IMG/VR virus record: IMGVR_UViG_3300042922_000661
Coordinates: 31,174-95,173 of that record
DNA: 64,000 nt
Strand: one strand, 5' to 3'
Source of the DNA: a virus
In this document: in pieces, positions 8,761 to 16,686 of the stretch
Numbering within the stretch: position 1 is the stretch's first letter
Layout: the number at the start of each line of letters is the position of its first letter
Program-made: the position numbers and the translations under genes
Notes under the pieces: model-generated
What the model was told of the DNA's origin: nothing
The model's database searches: none
The model's input: only the letters and a program-made list of their open reading frames with translations

Positions 8761-9480
8761 TTATACGCCTATATGTGCCAAGTCATCAATGCAAGTGTAA
8801 GGGCAATGATGGGAGTCAGCCCAGGTATCTTTTGTCACGTTTCGAATTGTCTCAATGCTGAAGCCCGTAGGATTGGCTGGTTCTCTATAACGACGGAAAA
8901 CGTTCAATGTGAATTGACCATCATACTTTTCAAGAACATGCTTTATAACTTTCCTGCCGTTGATAAAGTTATTCTTCAGCACAGCAAGTGGGACAACGCG
9001 TGATCTCTGCTGCGCGTATACCCAAGCAATTGCCGGATCTAGGTATACATAATTTAGGATTAATGTGTAACCAGCTGCGATAGCAGCATCAAAGTTACTA
9101 TCAGCGATACCTTTACTAGCAAACGTTGAGTCCATGATTATCTGATAGCGATTATCAAGAGCGCGAGCGTAAATGGCATTAACCATACTGGATGCAGGCT
9201 TTTGAAAGCAAACAGAATTTGCTTCGTTGTAATAGGGGAACCACCAGCGGAAATCATCGGCGTCAATACGGACAAAGTTCGTCTGCTTACCACCGAGGAT
9301 GACATTATTTATTAATTCAGTCTTTCCGGATGCAGGTGAGCCAGCCATAAAAACTATCCCGCGTGCGCCCTCATTGATAGGCTTTTTTTCTTTAGTCAGA
9401 TGGCTATATAAAACATCTTCTACAGCGTCTTTTACCTGTAGCCCCAGAGGCTCAAGCAAAGTTTTATCCATAAAATCCAT
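8761..9480 (-). CDS. Zeta-toxin family kinase
   Basis: 239 residues from the ATG at 9480, chosen because it follows CAGGATG; an upstream in-frame ATG at 9582 lies inside a terminator hairpin. Zeta/PezT toxins phosphorylate UDP-sugars and block cell-wall synthesis. Residues 47-54 are a Walker A loop GSPASGKT and RIDADDFR follows at 71-78, as in zeta kinases. Later segments (IIMDSTF, LNYVYLDPAIAWVYAQQR) fit the NTPase lid and helix. No epsilon-like antitoxin precedes it; the following gene could be its partner. AT content is higher than in the phage core. Confidence 0.75.
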   Translation of the reverse strand: MDFMDKTLLEPLGLQVKDAVEDVLYSHLTKEKKPINEGARGIVFMAGSPASGKTELINNVILGGKQTNFVRIDADDFRWWFPYYNEANSVCFQKPASSMVNAIYARALDNRYQIIMDSTFASKGIADSNFDAAIAAGYTLILNYVYLDPAIAWVYAQQRSRVVPLAVLKNNFINGRKVIKHVLEKYDGQFTLNVFRRYREPANPTGFSIETIRNVTKDTWADSHHCPYTCIDDLAHIGV

Positions 9481-9552
9481 GATTTCATCCTGACTGTGTG
9501 AATAGCTTAATATCGGCAAAAGTAGATATTTGTTCAAGTCGCTCGATTGAGA

Positions 9553-9576
9553 ATAAAAAAAACCGCCCGAAGGCGG
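9553..9576 (-). terminator. Rho-independent terminator
   Basis: Leftward read: GCCGCC-TTCG-GGCGG stem followed by eight T. It lies directly after the 40-codon frame at 9584-9706 and before the zeta gene, which shows that a separate leftward transcript ends here. Confidence 0.75.
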
Positions 9577-9583
9577 CTTCATA

Positions 9584-9706
9584 TCAGTTGCTATGGATGA
9601 CTGTCACCGGCACGTGGATGTAGGTAATGATGTTCATACCTTCACCTCCGTTTGGGTGCAGTAATGCCACCAGCAACGACACAACGTAAAATGCTTTACG
9701 TGTCAT
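9584..9706 (-). CDS. Small hydrophobic peptide, 40 aa, with nested 17-aa start
   Basis: Short frame MTRKAFYVVSLLVALL followed by HPNGGEG and then an internal ATG (at 9637) with a very strong GGAGGTGAAGGT Shine-Dalgarno of its own. The first half is a single hydrophobic helix with a basic N-terminus, as in small membrane toxins. It is immediately followed by a strong terminator. The transcript could be a type I toxin or a leader peptide; no antisense promoter was identified. The coding claim rests on the ribosome-binding sites and the terminator, so confidence is limited. Confidence 0.4.
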   Translation of the reverse strand: MTRKAFYVVSLLVALLHPNGGEGMNIITYIHVPVTVIHSN

Positions 9707-9829
9707 TGTTTAGGCCTTACAGGTTCTGACCAGTGGCGTTCGGTGCGCCCCGCAAGACATAAAACGCATGCTTGTGTTCGGTCGAAGTTAATCGGGCAAG
9801 TAAGGTACCGAATCGGCTGAGAATCCACC
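9707..9829. other. Intergenic segment with repeated CGCATGCTTGTGTT element
   Basis: Holds the first copy of CGCATGCTTGTGTT (about 9767); a second copy lies at about 10025. No gene seen. The repeat pair flanks a region of short overlapping leftward frames and may be an RNA-pairing or protein-binding site. Confidence 0.35.
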
Positions 9830-10279
9830 TCACTGCTTCGTCTCTACTAAGGATGCCACAACCACACAGGTGGTTTCATTGCCTTTCTTCCCATGCGTGA
9901 ATAATTTGCCGAAAAAAGTATCATTCTGATGTTTTTGGCTTTTCCTACAGCACAACTTTCCTGAAAGAGTTTTTTCAAAAGTCGGGTTGCAAAGGAGGTC
10001 ATGGGACGTATACTGGCGTTGAAAACGCATGCTTGTGTTTGCTGTTTTTAGCAAATCAGCAGTGGTGAAAATTGCCTGAGAACAATTTTCGCCTTCTGGA
10101 GAAATGCCTGAGAACATTTTTCTGGATTCAATAAAGCCGCCTACGGGCGGTTTTTTTGTATCTATAACAAGCATATCGCAACCACGCTTCCCGTTCATAG
10201 CCCTTGAAGGCAGAGCAATATTACTTTGGAAGCTACTACTCAAAATCTCATCCACCAGACGTTTTCGCGCCTGAGTCAT
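9830..10279 (-). CDS. Hypothetical protein, doubtful
   Basis: 149-codon frame starting MTQARKRLVDEIL. Its first 32 bases overlap the end of the upstream 88-codon frame. The middle runs through a hairpin (GCC-TACGG-GCGG at about 10138-10151) and a duplicated CCTGAGAAC segment, which is odd for a coding region, and the composition (many C, S, T, K) is not convincing. The arrangement of short overlapping frames resembles icd/ash-type immunity loci of enterobacterial phages, but I cannot place the product. Confidence 0.3.
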   Translation of the reverse strand: MTQARKRLVDEILSSSFQSNIALPSRAMNGKRGCDMLVIDTKKPPVGGFIESRKMFSGISPEGENCSQAIFTTADLLKTANTSMRFQRQYTSHDLLCNPTFEKTLSGKLCCRKSQKHQNDTFFGKLFTHGKKGNETTCVVVASLVETKQ

Positions 10280-10514
10280 ATCGTAGGTTCAACACGCCAC
10301 ACGCCTCAAACACTATCGCTTCTATTGTGAGTGTTAATACACAAAGCAAAGCAACCTTCTGACGCATTCTACCACGCTGGCTTGCGTGACTCACAATTTT
10401 GAGATGCACGCTTACAGCAAGAATATGTTGGCAATTTCTACATCTTACCTGTGTTTTTTTACAGCTTTCAACTCCATGCAATGAATAGCCTCGCACACCG
10501 TGCATGCCCTTCAT
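10248..10514 (-). CDS. Hypothetical small protein, doubtful
   Basis: 88-codon frame containing a hydrophobic patch (KVALLCVLTLTIEAIVF) preceded by a C- and H-rich basic segment. Overlaps the following frame by 32 bases. It may be a leader of a regulatory RNA region comparable to P1 ImmI; no ribosome-binding site convinces me. Confidence 0.3.
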   Translation of the reverse strand: MKGMHGVRGYSLHGVESCKKTQVRCRNCQHILAVSVHLKIVSHASQRGRMRQKVALLCVLTLTIEAIVFEACGVLNLRYDSGAKTSGG

Positions 10515-10667
10515 ACCGTGGCTTAGCCAGAATCATAGATGTAAAGATTCCCGCTTAACAAGCACACCCTGGTAAGGGTTGTATGATTTGTATTTGCGCA
10601 ACAACTGTAAAGCCAGCAACGCTGGGCCTTGTAGCCCGAAAAAATTTTTTGTAAATGTCACTGGCCA
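10515..10667. other. Intergenic segment, no gene seen
   Basis: Contains a GGGC-CTTGTA-GCCC hairpin near 10623-10637 followed by an A/T tract, and promoter-like AT-rich DNA around 10555-10600. Nothing coding is supported. Confidence 0.4.
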
Positions 10668-10690
10668 GAAAAAGGGCTTAAAAAGCCCCT
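10668..10690 (-). terminator. Terminator after the 71-aa gene
   Basis: Leftward: AGGGGCTTTTTAAGCCCTTTTT, a short GC stem with a T tract on the exit side, lying downstream of the frame at 10776-10991. Confidence 0.5.
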
Positions 10691-10775
10691 AATGATTAGC
10701 CTTGAGGAAGGTAGCGCAAGCTATGAGAGCATGACTTGCGCAGGCAAAGATAAAATGCGGGATGATGGCGGGTTC

Positions 10776-10991
10776 TTAGATATTGTGCTTCAGCAGAGCG
10801 AAGAGCATTGGCCTGCTATCAATGGTGTTTCCCTTCAGGTCTTTACATACCCAATTCTTTTTCAAGAACGTGATATAGCAATCTGTACGGTTTATGCGTA
10901 AGGGTTCGGTTCTACCCGCTTCTACAAAGCCTTTTGCCTTCCAAATGCCGCGCATCTTATCCAATTCGATCTGCTTCAAACCTAATTTCAT
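10776..10991 (-). CDS. Small hypothetical protein
   Basis: 71 residues beginning MKLGLKQIELDKMRG; basic, no known motif, weak ribosome-binding site. It is divergent from the umuDC-type operon and is followed by a terminator at 10668-10690, which supports a real transcript. The 85-bp gap to the LexA box means it might share SOS control. Confidence 0.45.
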   Translation of the reverse strand: MKLGLKQIELDKMRGIWKAKGFVEAGRTEPLRINRTDCYITFLKKNWVCKDLKGNTIDSRPMLFALLKHNI

Positions 10992-11075
10992 AGTGGTGAA
11001 ATTAATAAAATTTTAGAATGTACTTATTCTTATATGAAATCGCCCACTGGTCAATTCCATACTTCTAATCTTATA

Positions 11076-11091
11076 CTGTATTTTTGTACAG
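11076..11091 (+). promoter_or_regulatory. LexA box (SOS operator)
   Basis: CTGTATTTTTGTACAG is a perfect CTGT-N8-ACAG LexA site with an AT-rich centre. It lies 15 bases before the AGGGAGG ribosome-binding site region of the umuD-like gene, so the operon is expected to be DNA-damage inducible. Confidence 0.88.
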
Positions 11092-11106
11092 TAATAGGGA
11101 GGGGCT

Positions 11107-11550
11107 ATGATGCGATTAGAAGTGATAGCAATACCGGACGAAGCCGCGCCACGACAGGCTTTTAAACAATTTCTCGAAACGGTTGCAGCAGGCTTCCCGT
11201 CTCCGGCCATTGGATATGAAGACACACCCCTGGACCTAAATGATTATTGTGTCCGGGCCAAAACGGCGACTTATTTCGTGCGATGTGAGGGTGAGTCGAT
11301 GATAGGGGCCGGTATTTTTGACGGTGATTTGCTGGTGGTGGATAAATCGAAGGCAGCGGCAGACGGGCAGATCGTAATTGCCTCAGTAGACGGAGAATTT
11401 ACGGTAAAAAAGCTGCAGCTTAGGCCGGTGCCGATGCTGCTGGCCATGAACCCGCGCTATAAGCCGATCCCTATCGAGCCTGATTTACTGGAAATTTGGG
11501 GGGTGGTTACTTATGTGATCCACCGTACTGACAATGTTCCTGCACAGTGA
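11107..11550 (+). CDS. UmuD-like protein, polymerase V accessory subunit
   Basis: 147 residues. UmuD-type proteins are cut by RecA-stimulated autoproteolysis to UmuD', which joins UmuC to form translesion DNA polymerase V. The cleavage site A28-G29 (VAAGFPSP), catalytic Ser64 (GESMIGAG) and Lys101 (DGEFTVKK) are all present, so it should be self-cleaving. It follows a perfect LexA box and an AGGGAGGGG ribosome-binding site and overlaps the umuC-like gene by 17 bases. It contrasts with the dead UmuD'-like protein at 25220-25597. Confidence 0.92.
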   Translation: MMRLEVIAIPDEAAPRQAFKQFLETVAAGFPSPAIGYEDTPLDLNDYCVRAKTATYFVRCEGESMIGAGIFDGDLLVVDKSKAAADGQIVIASVDGEFTVKKLQLRPVPMLLAMNPRYKPIPIEPDLLEIWGVVTYVIHRTDNVPAQ

Positions 11551-12799
11551 CGTTAACGCCTTCTACGTTTCGGCGGAGCTGGCATTTAGGCCGGACCTTT
11601 ACGGGCGTCCTGTCGTCGTGGCGACGAACAACGATGGCTGTATTGCGGCACTGAACCGCGAGGCTAATTACGTGGGCCTGAAGCGGGGCGATCCACTGTT
11701 TAAAATTCGAGACACCATCCGGCGCTATAATGTGGTGGTATTCAGCAGCAACTACACGCTGTACGACTCATTCAGTAAGCGTTTCCATACGATTGTGGGT
11801 GAGTATGTCCCTAACCTGGAAGCGTACTCAATTGACGAGGTGTTTGGCTCACTGGACGGCATGGAGAAGCTGGTGGACTTCCAGACATTCGGGGAAGAGA
11901 TCAGGCGCACCGTCATCCAGCACACCACGATGAAGTGTGGCATAGGGATAGCGGAGACCAAGACGCTCTGTAAGGTTGCCACGCACGCGGCAAAGACCTG
12001 GCCTAAAACAGGCGGCGTAGTGGTGCTGACCGATCCGGTGCGGCGCGATAAGCTGCTGTCGCTGCTGGACGTCTCAGAGACGTGGGGTGTCGGCAGAAAG
12101 ATTGGTGCCAGGCTGCAACTGATGAACATCAAGACGATGCTCGACCTTGCCCGTGCCGACACAACCATGATCCGTAAAAACTTCAACGTGATGCTGGAGC
12201 GCACCGTCCGGGAGCTGCGCGGTGAGCGTTGTTTCGAGCTCGAAGAGAACCCGCCCACCAAACAGCAGATTGTCGTAAGCCGTTCATTCGGCAAACGGCT
12301 CACCAGCCTGGATGAAGTGAGCAACGCTGTTTGCTTCTTTGCCACCAGCGCCGGTGAAAAGCTGCGGCGTGAAAAGCAGTATTGCCGGAACATAACGGTA
12401 TTCATCCAGACCAGCAAACATGACTCGCGTCACCCGTATTACTCACGCGGGGCCAGCCACTCGTTTACCACGGCCACACAGGACACGCGTGATCTGATTG
12501 ATGCCGCCGTGCGCGGCCTCAGAGCTATCTGGCGCAATGGCTACGAGTATGCAAAGGCTGGCGTGATGTTGGGGGAGTTCTGCGGCTCGGAGCAGCAGCT
12601 GAACCTGTTTGACGAGGCTCCGCCGCGTCCAGGCAGCGATAAACTGATGGAGTTGATGGATAAGCTGAACAGCTACCAGCGCGGCACGCTATTTATCGCC
12701 GGTCAGGGCGTTAATCCGGCCTATCAGATGAAGCGGGAAATGTTATCTCCGCGCTATCTGACGCGTTGGGAAGAGCTACCTATTGTCAAAATGAAGTGA
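11534..12799 (+). CDS. UmuC-like Y-family DNA polymerase V catalytic subunit
   Basis: 421 residues, normal UmuC length. Carries out error-prone translesion synthesis. Palm motifs are intact: D6 in FLHSDVNAFY and the Y-S-I-D101-E102 metal-binding loop. The little finger and a C-terminal beta-clamp-type peptide (EQQLNLFDEA near residue 357) are visible. It starts inside the umuD-like gene, so translation is coupled and SOS control comes from the LexA box at 11076. It is clearly diverged from the second UmuC at 23955-25217, so it is not a recent duplicate. Confidence 0.93.
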   Translation: MFLHSDVNAFYVSAELAFRPDLYGRPVVVATNNDGCIAALNREANYVGLKRGDPLFKIRDTIRRYNVVVFSSNYTLYDSFSKRFHTIVGEYVPNLEAYSIDEVFGSLDGMEKLVDFQTFGEEIRRTVIQHTTMKCGIGIAETKTLCKVATHAAKTWPKTGGVVVLTDPVRRDKLLSLLDVSETWGVGRKIGARLQLMNIKTMLDLARADTTMIRKNFNVMLERTVRELRGERCFELEENPPTKQQIVVSRSFGKRLTSLDEVSNAVCFFATSAGEKLRREKQYCRNITVFIQTSKHDSRHPYYSRGASHSFTTATQDTRDLIDAAVRGLRAIWRNGYEYAKAGVMLGEFCGSEQQLNLFDEAPPRPGSDKLMELMDKLNSYQRGTLFIAGQGVNPAYQMKREMLSPRYLTRWEELPIVKMK

Positions 12800-12860
12800 G
12801 TGAACGCTGGTGGTGAACGATAAACATCTAAAATGAACGAAATTTAGATACTGGCTATAA

Positions 12861-13580
12861 TTAAAGCTTAGAAAGCTCTTCAATCAATTGTGGGTTCTTT
12901 GACATGAATGTTATATATGATTTTCCCATTGACGTGAGTTTGAAAAAATTATCTTCTTCATAAATAAGCCCATTACTAACTGGATACGCAATATATGTTA
13001 TCCAATCCCAGTCAGCAAAAGCTTTGGCATTTTCATTTTTTATTTTATCGAAATGAGTAATTATATCTTCCTTGCTAATGCAACCACCAATAATTTTTAT
13101 TTTAAAGAATAAATCATATTGTGAGCGGAATAAAACTTTGTTTACATCAAGGTATTTTATAGTGCTTTGATAAAGCGATACTTCACGTGACAAGATATCG
13201 ATTTTTTCTTTATTATCAATATTCAGTGAAAGTGCGTGCTTTAATATTGATTGATATAATTCCTCACTGTATTCAGTTTTAAATCTATCATGTCTTTCTT
13301 TTATGGCTTCAGCGCTTAGATTTTCCGATAAGTACGCTGAGTTGGCGCTAGACATTTCTAATACTTTAGCCGACTCTTGTGCCGTTATAAACTTGGCCGA
13401 TAAGCCAGTTATCGTAGCGGATATCTCTGAAACCGTATTTTTTGTAAAAAAAGAACGAATTACATCAAAGATTCTAATTCGAAAGCTGAGTCCAATGAAA
13501 AGAGCAACAACAGGCCAAGCAATATTTTTCACAAGTTCAACGATCAGGTTTGGTGACCATTCACACACTGAAATCCCCAT
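12861..13580 (-). CDS. Membrane-anchored protein of unknown function
   Basis: 239 residues from the ATG at 13580, selected for its AGGAGT ribosome-binding site; an in-frame ATG at 13613 is less likely. One membrane span near residues 10-32 (LVKNIAWPVVALFIGLSF) is followed by a long helical cytoplasmic part and a C-terminal winged-helix-like end (YPVSNGLIYEEDNFFKLTSMG). The DNA is strongly AT-rich and Chi-free, as in a transferred module. It could be a membrane-linked defence or sensing protein, but no family is recognised. Confidence 0.6.
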   Translation of the reverse strand: MGISVCEWSPNLIVELVKNIAWPVVALFIGLSFRIRIFDVIRSFFTKNTVSEISATITGLSAKFITAQESAKVLEMSSANSAYLSENLSAEAIKERHDRFKTEYSEELYQSILKHALSLNIDNKEKIDILSREVSLYQSTIKYLDVNKVLFRSQYDLFFKIKIIGGCISKEDIITHFDKIKNENAKAFADWDWITYIAYPVSNGLIYEEDNFFKLTSMGKSYITFMSKNPQLIEELSKL

Positions 13581-13873
13581 TGGTACTCCTGTTAAAATTT
13601 TTATCAAAAGCAATGCGCACGTTCAAAGTCGATTCTTTCGTTGCTTCACTTTTGGGGAAGCAGTTTTACATCTGAAAGTTTTGTATGCATGTTGTTGATT
13701 CTAAGCTAATTAATAAAAAATAATTTTCAACAGAGCACTACCTGCTATGAATGAAAGCAGGCAGTTAATGAATGAAAATTAAAAATCTATGGCTAAAATT
13801 AAATTAATTTAATCCACCTCTAATTATGATGAGGTGCAAAACGAAATTAATTTAAATACTGGCATATATGAAC

Positions 13874-14635
13874 CTAGCTCCTTAATCTAGCTGAAACAAC
13901 TTTTTGATAAGAAGATATTGCTTCATCTACAATGGCTAATGGATAGAGGCTTTTAATAGGTGAGCCAGATGGGCATGGCACTTTTTCTGAACCATGTTCA
14001 CTACGCAACTTTTCGCACCATAACCAAATTTCATATTCTGAAAGATCTTGAAGTTTTAGTTCGATCAATCGATCAGTAACATTACTAAAATTGGATAAAT
14101 CGCGAAGGCTTGATAAAGAATTAACCTTTGCTTCAACTTCATTAACTCTACTTTCCAGTGCTTCACGCTTTTCAATTTCCATAACTAAAGCTTGAACTGT
14201 TTGTTGTAGCGAGTTTGCGAAGGCACTAAGTTCTGATCGTTCTTTTCTAATAGGTGCTGGATAAATACCAAACTCACGGATTGCTGGCAAAACACTATGG
14301 AAAAGCCAACGTTGAAATTTTTTACCAGCAGGTGTCGTATCTTGTGCGAGAACACGATAAAGACCAGGTTCTGTAAGAAAAACTTCAGAAGTTTTATTTC
14401 CATCAATAACTAAAGGGATATTCTTAAGCTCATCAGAATCTAATGTTTTAATCACAGCTTGGAGGACTACAGCCATGTTGGCTGTGCTTTTTCCCTCTAT
14501 TTTGCGATTTTCAGCAGCAAGAGTTCTAAGCACGTCTGATAAAGAAACTAAAAGCCCTTCTTGATCGTTCATGCTTCGAATGTAACTTTCGCCGCACTCG
14601 CCCTCATAGCAAAGCTGCAATAGATTTTTGTTCAT
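13874..14635 (-). CDS. BRO-N domain antirepressor-like protein
   Basis: 253 residues. Residues 25-125 have the pattern of the BRO-N domain of phage antirepressors (LSDVLRTLAAEN, then SEVFLTEPGLYRVLAQ, then AGKKFQRWLFHSVLPAIREFG). Residues 135-180 are a coiled coil, followed by a C-terminal domain with LQDLSEYEIWLWCEKLR. Such proteins inactivate phage repressors to trigger lytic growth. An AGGGGAATGT ribosome-binding site precedes the ATG. It stands alone in an AT-rich region, away from the C1-like gene at 30 kb; in P1 the antirepressor sits in ImmI. Confidence 0.8.
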   Translation of the reverse strand: MNKNLLQLCYEGECGESYIRSMNDQEGLLVSLSDVLRTLAAENRKIEGKSTANMAVVLQAVIKTLDSDELKNIPLVIDGNKTSEVFLTEPGLYRVLAQDTTPAGKKFQRWLFHSVLPAIREFGIYPAPIRKERSELSAFANSLQQTVQALVMEIEKREALESRVNEVEAKVNSLSSLRDLSNFSNVTDRLIELKLQDLSEYEIWLWCEKLRSEHGSEKVPCPSGSPIKSLYPLAIVDEAISSYQKVVSARLRS

Positions 14636-14801
14636 ACATTCCCCTTATATTTTTTACAATTATACATTGGGTTTACATGTTGTCATTGATATCTTTCTTG
14701 ATTTATTTCTAGGGGGATTGCACTCTTTTAACTAAAACAGACGTAGCCGATGCACTGAACACCATGCCAAGCTACGATCCTAATTAGGAATAGGAGACCA
14801 T

Positions 14802-14942
14802 ATGCGAAGCGTGTCAGCTGGTTACGAGCATGGCTTACCAGTATCACTGATGAAGTGCGATCATCTGGTGCGCAACCAGCAACACAAAAGTAATATCAGG
14901 CGTGAGCAGCGCGGCGACGTTCGATCAGTCTGGTGGCGATAG
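14802..14942 (+). CDS. Small ORF, 46 aa
   Basis: Begins MRSVSAGYEHGLPVSLMKCD, preceded by TAGGAGACCAT, a good ribosome-binding site. It ends inside the antisense 3' end of the gene at 14896-15453. No known family; basic C-terminus ending VWWR. Just upstream, an in-frame stretch ending TDVADALNTMPSYDPN with no start codon may be the tail of a broken gene. The ribosome-binding site is the only positive evidence. Confidence 0.35.
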   Translation: MRSVSAGYEHGLPVSLMKCDHLVRNQQHKSNIRREQRGDVRSVWWR

Positions 14943-15453
14943 ACTCGACTTCCGCAAAGTCTTTTGAAGCACTGGCTCTTAGTGCCAGATTCCACTTGCT
15001 GAGGGTACGGGCGTTAACAGCCAGTTCACTGCCTGCTTTGAGTCGTCCATTTTCTGCCAGCCATTCAGCAACGTCAGCCCAATCCCAAAGCGGCGACTGA
15101 CCTTTGATGCGCTGGATAGGGCAAGGGAAATCACCGTTACCGCGCTTGCCGTCTTTCAGCATAGCGATGGCCTGGCGGGACATTTCCGTGATATCTGCAA
15201 TGTCACTTAACCCGACTAATGCAGAATCTACAGACGCTACTGTAGCGCCGATACCGGCAGACTCCACGTTATCAATTGCTGATGCAATAGCGTCGTCCAG
15301 TGAGTCAGCTTCACGGTCAAATTCTAAGTAAACAGAGTGACCATATGCGCAAATCAACGCATCGTCACAGCCGCTTTCGAACAGCGCATCTTCCAGTCCT
15401 TCGGTCTCATACGTTACGCCTGAGAGTGTCAGAGTGAAGTTATAAAGCGCCAT
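14896..15453 (-). CDS. HTH protein, putative antitoxin/autoregulator
   Basis: 185 residues. An N-terminal small alpha/beta part is followed at about 90-130 by an AlpA/XRE-like helix-turn-helix: LVGLSDIADITEMSRQAIAM, then a GNGDFPCPIQRI wing and WDWADVAEWLAENG. It is the second gene of a two-gene operon behind a small HicA-like protein. The dyad at 15793-15808 in the operon promoter is its likely operator. Toxin-antitoxin role is inferred from gene order and size. Confidence 0.65.
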   Translation of the reverse strand: MALYNFTLTLSGVTYETEGLEDALFESGCDDALICAYGHSVYLEFDREADSLDDAIASAIDNVESAGIGATVASVDSALVGLSDIADITEMSRQAIAMLKDGKRGNGDFPCPIQRIKGQSPLWDWADVAEWLAENGRLKAGSELAVNARTLSKWNLALRASASKDFAEVESIATRLIERRRAAHA

Positions 15454-15535
15454 AGTACCTCTTCGTTTTTATATGGTTTTACGATGTTTTATGACTCGGT
15501 AAGAAGTGGCGTTAACCACTCCTTACCGGGCAAAA

Positions 15536-15760
15536 TCAAGGGCAGTGACCTACCTTCCGCTTGATTTGCTTGGCGTGGTTCTCCGGACTTCGTGGAGTAG
15601 ACCACACACTCATATGATGATCTCGGTGCTCATCTTCTGGATTACCACAACGCAGCTTGCAAAAGCAGTGGGCTGAATCGCCCGGTGGAACCCAAACCCA
15701 GCCATGCTCTAACGCATAATCAATGGCTGCTTGAATATGCTTGTTCGGATGTTTCTTCAT
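15536..15760 (-). CDS. Small HicA-like protein, putative toxin
   Basis: 74 residues: KHPNKHIQAAIDYALEHGW followed by H-C-F-C-K-L-R-C and MSVWSTPRSPENHAKQIKR. The layout, a helix, a short beta hairpin with SAH, and a terminal basic helix, resembles HicA-type dsRBD-fold mRNA interferases, and similar small proteins are often paired with an HTH partner. It lies 82 bases upstream of the HTH gene and behind a strong promoter with an operator-like dyad. The identity as toxin is inferred. Confidence 0.6.
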   Translation of the reverse strand: MKKHPNKHIQAAIDYALEHGWVWVPPGDSAHCFCKLRCGNPEDEHRDHHMSVWSTPRSPENHAKQIKRKVGHCP

Positions 15761-15777
15761 TCGCCTCCGAGTAATAC

Positions 15778-15808
15778 TATTCTATTCTCTGTGTTGACAA
15801 TCGTCAAC
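15778..15808 (-). promoter_or_regulatory. Promoter and dyad operator of the HicA-like/HTH pair
   Basis: Leftward promoter: TTGACG (15807-15802), 17-bp spacer, TAGAAT. The dyad GTTGAC-AATC-GTCAAC at 15793-15808 overlaps the -35 element, a good place for autorepression by the HTH partner. Confidence 0.65.
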
Positions 15809-15911
15809 GCTGAATGAAATTCATCCGTTGATGCCCGCACCCCTAACTACTTGGTCAGGTACTGTCTACGGCCAGCCCGGACTAAAGATAAGATAATCTA
15901 TTTTGCTTGTA

Positions 15912-15940
15912 TTGACAAACAAAATCACTAACTGTATATT
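15912..15940 (+). promoter_or_regulatory. Consensus sigma-70 promoter
   Basis: TTGACA at 15912-15917, exactly 17 bp, TATATT at 15935-15940, about 60 bp before the gene at 16004. One of the strongest-looking promoters in the window. Confidence 0.75.
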
Positions 15941-16003
15941 GCACTTCATGGCGCTGCTTTAGCGTCACCGCCCTGGCGGCTCCAGGCACTAAGGAATAAT
16001 TTC

Positions 16004-16684
16004 ATGTCTATCTCTTCAATGACCGCTACCGCTGCTATCCAGCACATGTCTTACACCCTCACTGGCCTGATCGAGCAGAGCAATAAGCCTGGTTTTGTCT
16101 CAGCTGAAGCCTATGCGGATATCAAAACCAATTACGAGCTGATTGCCACCAGTTGCACCGACCTGGCGACCGTTGTCTGGCTGCGTAACCACCTCTGCTT
16201 TGGCTACATTGGCGATGAATGCACCTTTGAAGAGATCAACCTGGGCTACCTTGACCACTTCAACTTCATCCTTAAATCAGGCTGGCGTCCAGGCACCGCA
16301 CCAGCGCACAAGGTGACGCTTAACAACATGTTTGAGCTGGACTGGTGGGAACCTCAACAGATCGCGGTGACAGCGCACACTGCTGATACCGTTACCGGCA
16401 CAGCCACCATGACAGATACCGAAGGCGAATATCAGATAGCCTTTGAATGGCAGATGCAGATGGGGGAAAAGGCAGAGCAATATAACCTGCCATTCATGGT
16501 AAACATTACGACAGCGCGGTTTACGCTGCCATATGAGTTCTCACTGTATGAGTGCGATGGAAGCCCGCTCGATGCACTGGAAGCCATTCAGGAAATGGAT
16601 TGCGCCCTGGGATTTTGCATCGAGTTTTTCACCGATGTTTACAACAAATATGCCCCGGCAGAAGGGGCAGTTAACCGAGGCTAA
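16004..16684 (+). CDS. Hypothetical phage protein
   Basis: 226 residues, acidic, no membrane segment; helical N-terminus and a beta-rich middle with D/W-rich patches. Expressed from a consensus promoter at 15912-15940 and followed 2 bases later by an RHH-like gene, so it leads a four-gene rightward operon (16004-17574). I do not recognise the family. Confidence 0.6.
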   Translation: MSISSMTATAAIQHMSYTLTGLIEQSNKPGFVSAEAYADIKTNYELIATSCTDLATVVWLRNHLCFGYIGDECTFEEINLGYLDHFNFILKSGWRPGTAPAHKVTLNNMFELDWWEPQQIAVTAHTADTVTGTATMTDTEGEYQIAFEWQMQMGEKAEQYNLPFMVNITTARFTLPYEFSLYECDGSPLDALEAIQEMDCALGFCIEFFTDVYNKYAPAEGAVNRG

Positions 16685-16686
16685 TT

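Noticed and set aside
9478-9582. Longer zeta toxin starting at 9582
   Set aside because: That start codon lies in the loop side of a terminator hairpin and lacks a ribosome-binding site; 9480 has one.
11752-12417. 221-codon minus-strand frame
   Set aside because: Opposite the umuC-like gene; S/R/T-rich translation typical of an antisense shadow.
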